From positions 1 through 64,000 of the forward strand of contig CANNFM010000023.1 of NCBI GenBank assembly GCA_947503835.1: 64,000 nt of DNA. Direction: 5' to 3'. Within the stretch, counting starts at the first letter, position 1. Each line of letters opens with the position of its first letter. The translations under genes were made by a program, and so were the position numbers. The DNA is from an uncultured Aquimarina sp. Lineage in GTDB: Bacteria > Bacteroidota > Bacteroidia > Flavobacteriales > Flavobacteriaceae. Below, in pieces: positions 8,930 to 18,227 of the stretch. Under the pieces are notes generated by a model. It was given only the letters and a program-made list of their open reading frames with translations, was not told the origin of the DNA and did no database searches.

Positions 8930-10411
8930 TTATTTAGTTCTTCTCTTTTCAAGTTCAGACTCTTCAAAAATACTATCATATTCTGGGTTTTTTTTAGTTG
9001 GAATCGGAGCATTATTTATTTTTCTCCATGACAGTAATTTAGTATAAAGTTCCTTCACTTTTTCAGGATGTTGTTCTGCCAAATTATTTCGTTCCCCTAC
9101 ATCATTAGAAAGATTGTATAACTCAATACCGCCATCTTCAAAATACTCATGTAGTTTCCAGTGATCTGAAATAATTATAGAACCGGGTCTTGTTCTAAAT
9201 AAAGGATCTCTAGAATCAACACTCGATTTTTTACTTCCTTGCAAATAGATAGGAAAGTGCCATACAAGATCTCTATTGGTGATTTTGCGATCAGAAAAGA
9301 GAGGGGTAATATCAGCCCCATCTAGTTTTGAAGCTTTATTTTGAGGTTTTACAATTTCCTGCAATGTTGGGTAAAAATCAAGATTAGTAACTCGTATTGC
9401 TGAGGTTGTACCCGGTTTTATCTTACCCGGCCATTTGATAACCAGTGGGACCCTGATACCGCCTTCGTAATAAGAACCTTTGCCTGCTCTTAATGGTGTT
9501 TGACGTGATAAAGATCGTACCCCACCATTATCTGAAGTAAATATAACTAGTGTGTTTTCTTCTAGATTTAGTTTCTTTAAAGCATTTAATAATTTGCCAA
9601 TGTTTTCGTCCAAAGCGCTTACCATAGCACCGTATATTGGGTTTTTTTGGCCATTGATCCCTTGCTTGGCTTTATATTTGGCTATCCATGATTCTTTAGC
9701 CATTATTGGGGTATGCACAGTATAATAGGGTATGTAGGCAAAAAAGTTACGATCTTTATTATCTTCAATAAAAGATATTGCTTCTTTTGTTAACCTGTCT
9801 GTTAGATATTCTCCTTTGGGACCATCTTTGATGTTTGGAATATTATAAGGAGTAAAGTAGCCTCCTTTACCACCTGGATTTCCAACTTTACCACCTCCTA
9901 CATTAACATCAACACCTTGTGTTTTTGGATCAACACCAACATGCCATTTACCAAAATTTGAAGTGGTGTACCCAGCAGATTTAAACATTTCATGTAATGT
10001 GTAAATACTATCTTGTAAATGTAATGTATTGGTTATAGGAATAAGTTTTCGAGTTTTGGTATCTCCTCTACTAGAACTATTAACCGTATAAACACCATGC
10101 CTGGTTGAATTCAAACCAGAGAGCATACAAGCTCTGCTTGGGGCACAGTTGGCCGCACTAGCATATCCATTGGTGAAGACCATACCCTGTTTTGCGAATG
10201 CATCCAGATTTGGGGTTTCATAATACTCACTACCCATAAAACCAAGATCTTTCCAGCCTAGATCATCTATAAAAATCAGAACAATATTAGGTTTTGTTGC
10301 ACTACTTTGGGATTCTTTTTCCTGCCCTTTGCAACTAGAGCACAATTGGGGTAATAGGGCAAGAAAAAGTAAATATAATCCATATGTTTTTTTTGCTGAT
10401 ATCAATATCAT
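8930..10411 (-). CDS. Formylglycine-dependent sulfatase (S1), lipoprotein
   Basis: A 493-residue type I sulfatase expected to remove sulfate esters from glycan fragments. The lipobox LCSSC (about 23-27) predicts a lipoprotein. Metal ligands start at D49-D50 (FIDDLGW). The active-site signature is CAPSRACMLSG with C89 as the residue converted to formylglycine. Further conserved pieces are GKWHVG and TSDNGG. It is first in the sulfatase-FGE-galE operon, with a candidate HTCS box about 60-70 bp upstream. The exact S1 subfamily and sulfate position cannot be told from reading. Confidence 0.93.
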   Translation of the reverse strand: MILISAKKTYGLYLLFLALLPQLCSSCKGQEKESQSSATKPNIVLIFIDDLGWKDLGFMGSEYYETPNLDAFAKQGMVFTNGYASAANCAPSRACMLSGLNSTRHGVYTVNSSSRGDTKTRKLIPITNTLHLQDSIYTLHEMFKSAGYTTSNFGKWHVGVDPKTQGVDVNVGGGKVGNPGGKGGYFTPYNIPNIKDGPKGEYLTDRLTKEAISFIEDNKDRNFFAYIPYYTVHTPIMAKESWIAKYKAKQGINGQKNPIYGAMVSALDENIGKLLNALKKLNLEENTLVIFTSDNGGVRSLSRQTPLRAGKGSYYEGGIRVPLVIKWPGKIKPGTTSAIRVTNLDFYPTLQEIVKPQNKASKLDGADITPLFSDRKITNRDLVWHFPIYLQGSKKSSVDSRDPLFRTRPGSIIISDHWKLHEYFEDGGIELYNLSNDVGERNNLAEQHPEKVKELYTKLLSWRKINNAPIPTKKNPEYDSIFEESELEKRRTK

Positions 10412-10469
10412 AATATACGTGCTATTTTGTTGAGACTAAATTAAGTGTCTTATTCTTCTTATTTGTCAA

Positions 10470-10490
10470 ATTATGTTTCAGATAGGGAGT
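10470..10490 (-). promoter_or_regulatory. Candidate HTCS-regulated promoter box of the sulfatase operon
   Basis: ATTATGTTTCAGATAGGG (from 10470) matches the TTTATGTTGCAAAATAGGG element of propeller gene 2 at most positions and lies about 60 bp upstream of the sulfatase start. This is weaker than the other copies and has no clear left half-site at the 16-bp spacing. Confidence 0.3.
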
Positions 10491-10601
10491 AATAATGTTG
10501 TAGGCGTTTGAAAAAACCAGTTATTAATGATTTTTAGGTTCTTACTTAATTAGAGTGGTTTAATTCATAAGAAATAGATGTATGAGATACATTGATAATC
10601 T

Positions 10602-13600
10602 CTATTTAGATGAGATGATTTTATCAGTACCACTGTCTTTAGAGAGTTGTTGTTCATTATCTTCTTGAATTTTTTTTGCATAATCACTAGGGCTCATACC
10701 AAATTCTTTATGAAAACATTTACTGAAATACTTTGTGTTATTAAAGCCTGTCATGTATGCCACTTCAGAAATATATAACCCACTATCTTTTAATAATTGA
10801 ACAGCTCTTTTTAATCGAATTTGTTTAATAAAATTAACAGGGGTGTCGTTAATAATACTTTGCAATTTTCGATATAAATTTGCACGACTCATGCCGGCTT
10901 CTGAGGCTAAATATTCAACTCCTAATAGATTGTCTTCGAGAGAATTTTCTATGATTTTTACTAGTTTCTGAATAAATTTTTCATCGTTAGATAATAGTTG
11001 TAATTCTGAAGGTTCGGCAGTAATTACTCTACTATACTTTTCTTTTAGTTGTTTCCGGATTAACAGTGTATTTCTTACTTTCCATTTAAAAAATTCAAGG
11101 CTGAAAGGTTTTTCTATAAAATCATCTGCTCCAATTGAAGTACACTGGATTTTTGCATCATATGACCCTTTTGCTGTCAACATAAATACAGGAGTATGAT
11201 TTATTTCTTTATTGTCTTTTATTTTTTTAAGAAAAGATATTCCATCTTCAACAGGCATCATGATATCGGTAATAATCAATTCAGGTTTTTTTGCTATTGC
11301 AATTTCATAACCTTCTTTTCCATTACCAGCTTGTAATACGTTAAAATCTTTATATAGTTCATCTTTAACCATATCTCTTAGTTCTTTATTGTCATCTACA
11401 ATTAATATGGTCTGTTTGCTATTTTTCTTGGTACTGCCTTCAGATACAGCGTCTGTATCTGGCTCAGAACCTTCTGCGAACTCTATCCTGGTTGCTGTTT
11501 CACTTTCATTTGCAACCAATTTTTGAGAGGTATTTATCTCAAAATTCTTATAATGTTTCTTTTCTATGGGCAGATAGAATGTAAATTCTGTGAATACATT
11601 TTCTTTACTTTCTACGGTAATAGCCCCATGATGTGTTTCGATCAATTTATGAACAAGTTCCATGCCTATACCTGTACCAGGTATTTGGTTTGTTGGAGCT
11701 TTTGTAGCTTGATAATATCTATCAAAAATTTGTTGAAGGTCTTCTTTAGGAATTCCAATACCATTATCTCTTACGACACATACTAGATATTTTCCGCGTT
11801 TGAGGTTTTTATTATAGCGTTTTATAGTTTCTCCTTTAACAGTGTCGATAGTAACGATGATTTTTCCTTTTTCTGGAGTATATTTAAATGCATTAGAAAG
11901 AATATTAAATAAAATCTTTTCTAATATTTCTGGATCAAACCAACCTGTTATGCTTTCATTTTCGACTTTTAATGAATAATTGATATGATAGATCTTTGCA
12001 AAATCATTAAAAGCATTTTTGGCCTTGTTGATATAGTCAACAATATTAAGCTTTTGAACAGAAATTTTAAATTCACCCGCACCATGTTTTCTTATATCCA
12101 TGATTTGATTGATAAGCCTGTTCATGCGTAAGGAGTTATTAAAAATTCGCTGCGCTGTTTGCAAACTTAATTTGTATTGTTTTTCTGTAATTACTTTTTC
12201 TATAGTTCCTAGAATTAATGTAAGTGGAGTTCGTAATTCATGTGAGATATCTGTAAAGAAAACCATTTTCATCCTGTTGTGCTCATTATCTTTTTCTCTA
12301 CTAATAGTTTCCATAACCAGATTTTTCTTTAACCTATACCATCTTCTAATCAATATAATAGAAGCAATGATTAATGATATAAGAATCAAGGAATAGATTA
12401 AGTAGGCCAAAGTAGTTCTCCAGAATGGTGGTAATATTGTAAAGGTTATAGTAGCTGGAGTTTCATTCCAGATACCATCGCTATTAGAGCTTTTTACCTT
12501 AAAAGTATAAGTGCCAGGATCTAGACTATTATAATTAGCATTCCTATTGGTTTCCATGGCATGAATCCAGTAATCGTGTACACCTTCTAACATATAGGCA
12601 TATTCATTTTTGTTTGGAGCCGTAAGATCTAGTGATGAAAACTCGAAAGCGATATTATTTTGGGTATATGAAAATTGTAGAGAATCATTAACCAATGGAT
12701 TTAAGGAGACTTTTTCTTTGGCAATTGTTTTACCATTTTTGATTTTAGTTTCTTTTCCGAAATTCCTGACTTTTGTAATTACTGTAGTAGAAACTAGATT
12801 GTTTTGCTTAAGTTTTTCTGTTTTTACTTTATAAAATCCATCGTCATAGCCAAAAAATAAATTACTAGCTAGTTTGTCTGAAGCACTAGAATTATAAACA
12901 AATTCTCTTGGTATAATGCCATCTTCAAGTCCAAAATCAGAAAAAGAGTTGTTACTTTTGTTGAATAAAGCTAAGCCATCCTTTGTACTTAACCATATAT
13001 TATCATTACCATCTACCTCAATTGCGGTAACAATATTTGATGGTAATCCATCATTTTTATCAAAGTATATAAATGTATCTTCTTTAGAAAGGTATTTGTT
13101 AAGCCCTCCACCTCTTGTACCTACCCAAATAAGTCCTTCTTGATCTTTTGCAATGCATAGAATAGCATTAGATGAGATACCATTTTTATGAGCAGGTACA
13201 TAATTCACCAATATCTCATTGTCTACATCAATTTTAAATAACCCTTTACCTCTTGTGCCTATCCATATCACATTATTATCTTCAAATAATACTGAAATAT
13301 GTTTTCCTTTCATTTCTTCTATTACCTTATTTTTAAAGGGAGATAGTTTATCTTCAGTATTAATAATATCAATTCCCCCTACCCAATTTCCAACCCAAAT
13401 CTCATTATTGCTTAAGGTAAGTATATCCATAACTTCTCCTGCGATTTCTTTCAGCATTTTTATGTTATTGATAGAAATTTCATTTCTGAAATCAGATAAT
13501 TCATACAATGCTTTTTCTCCTGATATTAAAAGCTTGTCTTTGGTATCTGAATATTGTATGGATGTAATGTAATTTTCGGGGAAAGGAATTTTAGTGTAGG

Positions 13601-14750
13601 TGTTTGTATTCTCTTCAAATTTATAAAGGCCATGGTTTTCATAACCTATCCAGATAGTACCTAGATCATCTATAAATAAGGTTTGGACTCTATTATTTTT
13701 GAGTGATTTATCATAAGAGTTAATAGTGTTTGATTCAAATATTGATGCTTTACCAATAACTTTGTTGACTCCTTTTAGCGAACCTATCCAGAGATTTCCA
13801 TAACGGTCTTTAATCGTTTTATTAATTTTATCATTTAATAAGTACCCTTTTTTATCGTGATCTGCAGTAAATTCCTTCCATGAATATTGGTTATCAATGA
13901 GCTCACCCTTAATAAGGCCGCTAGTAGTGCCAACCCATACTATTTTATCTCCTATTTTAGTTAGGGAAGTTATTTTGATAGTAGAGTCATCTATGCCTGT
14001 AATATTTTCATACGATTTCAGAATTTTGAGAGTATCAGAATCTTTTTGATATCCTAATATATAAATGTCATTATCTGAAGCCATCAGGAAAGAGTTTTCA
14101 CCATTATCTGCAATTACAGATGTTTCCTTTACGATATTAGTTGGTTTAAGATGGCCGGTTGGGTCTAAAATAAATATACCTTTTGAAGTTCCTATCCAAT
14201 ACTTTTTATAATCATCTTCATAGAAAGTATTTACAACCTTAATAGATTGCGAAAGACTGTTGTCATAATTAAAATGTGTGTCAAAGATAACTTGATCAGT
14301 ATTGCAGATAGAAATTTTAACTAAGCCGCTACCTCTCAGGTTAACCCAAACGGTTCCGTCTTCTGTACAAAAAAGAGAAAATGATGTGATGTCTTTATAA
14401 AAACCTTTAAAACTGTCCTTTTTTCTATCATAGAATATTAAATAACTTTCACTACCAATCCATAAGTTTTGGTTTTTATCTTCTACAATAGAGTTTATAC
14501 TATTATTTGGAAGAGACGTTTCATCAAATACATTGGATTGATATTCTCTTATAGTATTGCCATCATAGCGATATAATCCTTCTTGAGTACCAATCCAAAG
14601 AAAGCCATAGCTATCTTCTAATAGTGTGTTTACTTTTCTACTAAAGGCCATGTCCTTTGTCTGAAGCTCATGAAAATACATTTCAGCAGACTGCCCAGAT
14701 ACGCTACAGGATATCAAAAGAACACTTATGAGGAGTAAAATTCTTATCAT
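10602..14750 (-). CDS. Hybrid two-component system regulator (HTCS 1)
   Basis: A one-protein sensor-regulator of about 1382 residues that would sense a glycan fragment in the periplasm and switch on the adjacent locus. Order of parts: signal peptide ending VSGQS; many Reg_prop beta-propeller repeats (WIGTQEGLYRYD, WIGTRGKGLFKI and others) to about residue 650; a Y_Y_Y domain; one membrane segment near 790-810; a histidine kinase with H837 in DISHELRTP; an ATPase domain with NAFKYTP and GTGIGM; a receiver with D1162 in TDIMMP; and a C-terminal AraC-type helix-turn-helix. The ATG at 14750 is preferred over a GTG six codons upstream because the signal peptide then starts normally. It is divergent from susC across a 360-bp gap. 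It probably controls susC/susD, the propeller genes and the sulfatases (inference). Confidence 0.93.
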   Translation of the reverse strand: MIRILLLISVLLISCSVSGQSAEMYFHELQTKDMAFSRKVNTLLEDSYGFLWIGTQEGLYRYDGNTIREYQSNVFDETSLPNNSINSIVEDKNQNLWIGSESYLIFYDRKKDSFKGFYKDITSFSLFCTEDGTVWVNLRGSGLVKISICNTDQVIFDTHFNYDNSLSQSIKVVNTFYEDDYKKYWIGTSKGIFILDPTGHLKPTNIVKETSVIADNGENSFLMASDNDIYILGYQKDSDTLKILKSYENITGIDDSTIKITSLTKIGDKIVWVGTTSGLIKGELIDNQYSWKEFTADHDKKGYLLNDKINKTIKDRYGNLWIGSLKGVNKVIGKASIFESNTINSYDKSLKNNRVQTLFIDDLGTIWIGYENHGLYKFEENTNTYTKIPFPENYITSIQYSDTKDKLLISGEKALYELSDFRNEISINNIKMLKEIAGEVMDILTLSNNEIWVGNWVGGIDIINTEDKLSPFKNKVIEEMKGKHISVLFEDNNVIWIGTRGKGLFKIDVDNEILVNYVPAHKNGISSNAILCIAKDQEGLIWVGTRGGGLNKYLSKEDTFIYFDKNDGLPSNIVTAIEVDGNDNIWLSTKDGLALFNKSNNSFSDFGLEDGIIPREFVYNSSASDKLASNLFFGYDDGFYKVKTEKLKQNNLVSTTVITKVRNFGKETKIKNGKTIAKEKVSLNPLVNDSLQFSYTQNNIAFEFSSLDLTAPNKNEYAYMLEGVHDYWIHAMETNRNANYNSLDPGTYTFKVKSSNSDGIWNETPATITFTILPPFWRTTLAYLIYSLILISLIIASIILIRRWYRLKKNLVMETISREKDNEHNRMKMVFFTDISHELRTPLTLILGTIEKVITEKQYKLSLQTAQRIFNNSLRMNRLINQIMDIRKHGAGEFKISVQKLNIVDYINKAKNAFNDFAKIYHINYSLKVENESITGWFDPEILEKILFNILSNAFKYTPEKGKIIVTIDTVKGETIKRYNKNLKRGKYLVCVVRDNGIGIPKEDLQQIFDRYYQATKAPTNQIPGTGIGMELVHKLIETHHGAITVESKENVFTEFTFYLPIEKKHYKNFEINTSQKLVANESETATRIEFAEGSEPDTDAVSEGSTKKNSKQTILIVDDNKELRDMVKDELYKDFNVLQAGNGKEGYEIAIAKKPELIITDIMMPVEDGISFLKKIKDNKEINHTPVFMLTAKGSYDAKIQCTSIGADDFIEKPFSLEFFKWKVRNTLLIRKQLKEKYSRVITAEPSELQLLSNDEKFIQKLVKIIENSLEDNLLGVEYLASEAGMSRANLYRKLQSIINDTPVNFIKQIRLKRAVQLLKDSGLYISEVAYMTGFNNTKYFSKCFHKEFGMSPSDYAKKIQEDNEQQLSKDSGTDKIISSK

Positions 14751-15114
14751 ATCATAATTATTTAACACTGACGATTTTCTAACTCTATGCCTATAAATTT
14801 ACTAAAATCTAAAAGGAAATAGTTAAAACTTTAAGAATCTATAGATAGAAAGCAATAAACATAAGATAATTTATGCTGGTATTTTGGGTTTCGCTATATG
14901 AGAAGGTTTGATCATGTTTAATAATAGGGTGCCAAATGTTGCAAAGTATAGTTTAAGACCAAATAATTTGATGATGCAACATTTTTACGCAGTAAATGAT
15001 ATGTTAAGAAAAAGCAAAGACCATATATTTATCTAGCTCGAAAATCTATAAACCGAGCTTTATTGGATTTACAAGTTTTAACAAAAAAAGTATAACCTTT
15101 TAATCATTATTTGT
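14751..15114. promoter_or_regulatory. Divergent HTCS 1 / susC intergenic region with repeated box and inverted repeat
   Basis: About 360 bp without a gene. CAAATGTTGCAAAG (from 14933) matches the box found upstream of the two propeller genes, and TTTAAT lies 16 bp to its left (14917). AATGTTGCA (14935-14943) is also mirrored by TGCAACATT (14975-14983), giving a 9-bp inverted repeat with a 31-bp gap. A TAATTTG element (14964-14970) between the arms could be the -7 region of a Bacteroidota promoter for susC. The binding protein is inferred to be HTCS 1. Confidence 0.45.
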
Positions 15115-18100
15115 ATGAAATCAAAAACATTGTTTTTATTAATCTTTTTTAGTTTCTCTATAACTAATCTTTTTGCACAAAATCAGATTACAGGAACTAT
15201 CACAGATAATAGTGGTATGCCCATCCCCGGTATAACTCTTTTAATCAAAGGAACTACAACCGGGACTACAACCGATTTTGATGGGGGTTTTACTATAAAT
15301 GTTAAACCATCAGACGTTTTAGTAGTTTCTTATGTTGGCTATATTACCAAAGAGATTACTGTTGGAAATAATAAGAATTTGCGTATTGCTTTAGAACAAG
15401 ATATAGCCACTCTAGATGAAGTTATCGTCATTGGTTATGGTACCTCGACCAAGAAAACTCTAGTTTCTGCTGTAGCTTCAATAAGTACTGAAGCTATACA
15501 AAATCAACCTGTAGCCAGAGTAGATCAAACGCTACAAGGTAGAGCTGCAGGCGTAGAAGTTACTTCTAATAATGGAGCTCCTGGTGCTGGTGCTACCATT
15601 AGAATTAGAGGGGCAAGCTCTATTAATGGTAATAACAACCCACTCTTTGTTATTGATGGCTTTATTGTTGGTAGTGGTTTTGATCTTAATACACTTAATA
15701 GTAATGATATAGAATCTATACAAGTATTAAAAGATGCGACGGCACTTTCAATTTATGGTACAAGAGGTGCTGCAGGTGTAATTCTAATAACTACCAAAAA
15801 TGGTAAGGGTACACCTTCAGGGAAACCTGTTATTTCTGTAAATCAATATACTAGTATACAAGAATTAGCAAACAAAATTGAAAATGTTAGCGGAGTAGAA
15901 TATGCAAATTATGTCAACGAAGCCAGACAATTTGTACCAGGCCCGGATGTGATTGTGAATGGGGTAAGTCTGCCGATTGGAGCAACAGACCCTACGATAG
16001 ATTTATTTTATCCAAATCCAAGTGAGGTTCCTGCAACAGATTGGATAGATGAAATCTCCCAAATTGGAATTGTTAGTAATACCGATCTATCGATTGCCGG
16101 AAATACAGATAATGCTAATTACTACGTTTCTATGAATTATTTTAATCAGAGAGGTATATTAAAAAGCTCTGGATTAGAACGTGGAATACTTCGTACAAAT
16201 CTAGATATTAAAGCATCTGATCGTTTTAAAACCGGGATTAGATTGAACTTATCTAATTATAAAAGAGAAAATAATAAAGTAGATTTTCCAGGGATTATTA
16301 ACAGTGTACTTCCTGTTAGAACAGTATTTGATGAAGATGGTAATTATACAGATTCACACCCAATTAGTGGTGGTCTTCAAAGAAATCCTGTAGCAGATGC
16401 AGCGTTAAGTGTAAGTCATGATTTGGTAACTAATCTAATTACCAATGCTTATTTTGAATATGAGATTTTTAAAGACTTCAAATTAAAATCGACAGTGGGC
16501 GCTACTTTAAATTTTATTAAAAGAAATCGATACCAACCAGGAATACTTCCGCAGAGGCTAGCTACTAATCAAGGAGGGTTTGGAAGTGTAGCGACCGATA
16601 CAAGAAAAGATATTTTAAATGAGAATACCTTTACCTATAACAAAACTTTTGGAGATCATAGCCTTAAAACTCTAGGAGGTTTCACCTGGCAAAAGATCAC
16701 ATCAGAAAGTGTTTTTGCTTCAGCCGACAAATTTCCGAATGATGTTTTAGAGTTTAATAGCCTGCAATCTGGATCAGATCCTACAACCTATCAGGTAAGA
16801 TCTGGGTATAGCCAGAGAACACTAGTATCATTTCTCGGGCGTATTAACTACTCATACAAAGATAAGTATTTGCTTACCGTGGTAGGACGACAGGATGGAT
16901 CCTCTGTGTTTGAAGAAGGCAGAAAGTATGCATTCTTTCCATCTATTGGTGTAGGTTGGAATATAGATGAAGAAAATTTCTTAAGTGATTCAGATGTCAT
17001 AGACCGATTAAAATTACGTGCTAGTTTCGGAATCGTTGGAGAACAAGGTGTAAGACCATACAATTCATTTGATCTATTTAACCCTCAGTTCACTTATTTC
17101 AATGAAAATCTAGCACCTGCCGTAATATTGGGAGCTCCGGGATCTGATGGTCTGGAGTGGGAGACTACAGAACAACTGGATTTAGGGGTAGAACTGGGTT
17201 TATTTAATAACCGCATTTCATTTGAAGTCGATTATTATAAAAAAACAACAAAAGATCTTTTGTTATTTAAAGACCTTCCAGATACTGCAGGGCCTCGATT
17301 GTTAGAAAATGTAGGTAACGTAGAAAATAAAGGGTTCGAGTTTACATTAAATACTATAAATGTAAAAAACGACAATTTTAAATGGGAAACCTCCTTGACC
17401 TTATCTACTAACAAAAGTAAGGTGTTAGATCTTGGAGAAGAAGAATTTATAAATATCCAAAACACAGGAAATCAAGGGATCAGGTCGGCAAGGTTAGTTG
17501 TAGGGCAGCCTATGCCTGTATTTTTTGGAGCAGAATATCTGGGAACCTATAAGGATCCACAAGAGATTATAGATGATGGTAGAGAAGGGGTGTCATTTTT
17601 AGGGAGTCCTCGTTTTCGTGATCGTAATGGTGATGGTGAAATTACCGAAAATGACATGGGTATTATTGGTAGTCCTCAACCCGATTTTTATGGTGGGATA
17701 CGTAATACATTTTCTTACAAAGGGGTTGTTCTTGATATTTTCTTTCAAGGGTCCTATGGAGGTGATATTTTTAATATAACCTCACAACAAACTTTTTACG
17801 GTAGGGATACTGCAAATTTAGATCCAAGAGTCCTAGATCGATGGAGAGAAGGTACAAATGAAGCTTCAAATGTTCCTCGTGCCGGTACATCTACAAGCAA
17901 TTTTAATCCTAATAGCACTGTAAATATAGAAGATGGCTCTTTTTTAAGGTTGCGTACAATTACGCTAGGATATGATATTCCTGTAAAAAAGATGCCTGGC
18001 CTTAGTACCATTTTTGATGCAATCAATGTTTATATCGCGGGTAATAATTTATTATTATTCTCTGACTTTAGGTTAGGAGATCCAGAGGTTAATACTTTTA

Positions 18101-18207
18101 CTTCAGGGAGTACTAATAATGAATTTGGTTCGGTATCTCAAGGGTTTGCTCGAGGTCAATATCCATATTCAAAGAACGTAACTGCTGGTTTTAAAATGAA
18201 ATTTTAA
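15115..18207 (+). CDS. SusC/RagA-type TonB-dependent outer-membrane receptor
   Basis: A 1030-residue outer-membrane transporter that would import oligosaccharides with its SusD partner using TonB energy. Signal peptide to about residue 21 (ending LFAQ), then a carboxypeptidase-D-like beta-sandwich (about 24-100). The SusC hallmark LDEVIVIGYGT (about 101-112), a plug domain (AGVEVTSNNGAPGAG, IRIRGASSINGNNNPLFVID) and a long beta-barrel ending with phenylalanine (FKMKF) follow. It is 20 bp upstream of susD and divergent from HTCS 1, with a candidate regulatory box upstream. Length and motifs are normal for the family; the imported glycan is unknown. Confidence 0.95.
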   Translation: MKSKTLFLLIFFSFSITNLFAQNQITGTITDNSGMPIPGITLLIKGTTTGTTTDFDGGFTINVKPSDVLVVSYVGYITKEITVGNNKNLRIALEQDIATLDEVIVIGYGTSTKKTLVSAVASISTEAIQNQPVARVDQTLQGRAAGVEVTSNNGAPGAGATIRIRGASSINGNNNPLFVIDGFIVGSGFDLNTLNSNDIESIQVLKDATALSIYGTRGAAGVILITTKNGKGTPSGKPVISVNQYTSIQELANKIENVSGVEYANYVNEARQFVPGPDVIVNGVSLPIGATDPTIDLFYPNPSEVPATDWIDEISQIGIVSNTDLSIAGNTDNANYYVSMNYFNQRGILKSSGLERGILRTNLDIKASDRFKTGIRLNLSNYKRENNKVDFPGIINSVLPVRTVFDEDGNYTDSHPISGGLQRNPVADAALSVSHDLVTNLITNAYFEYEIFKDFKLKSTVGATLNFIKRNRYQPGILPQRLATNQGGFGSVATDTRKDILNENTFTYNKTFGDHSLKTLGGFTWQKITSESVFASADKFPNDVLEFNSLQSGSDPTTYQVRSGYSQRTLVSFLGRINYSYKDKYLLTVVGRQDGSSVFEEGRKYAFFPSIGVGWNIDEENFLSDSDVIDRLKLRASFGIVGEQGVRPYNSFDLFNPQFTYFNENLAPAVILGAPGSDGLEWETTEQLDLGVELGLFNNRISFEVDYYKKTTKDLLLFKDLPDTAGPRLLENVGNVENKGFEFTLNTINVKNDNFKWETSLTLSTNKSKVLDLGEEEFINIQNTGNQGIRSARLVVGQPMPVFFGAEYLGTYKDPQEIIDDGREGVSFLGSPRFRDRNGDGEITENDMGIIGSPQPDFYGGIRNTFSYKGVVLDIFFQGSYGGDIFNITSQQTFYGRDTANLDPRVLDRWREGTNEASNVPRAGTSTSNFNPNSTVNIEDGSFLRLRTITLGYDIPVKKMPGLSTIFDAINVYIAGNNLLLFSDFRLGDPEVNTFTSGSTNNEFGSVSQGFARGQYPYSKNVTAGFKMKF

Positions 18208-18227
18208 TTATATAAAAGATATTTAAA

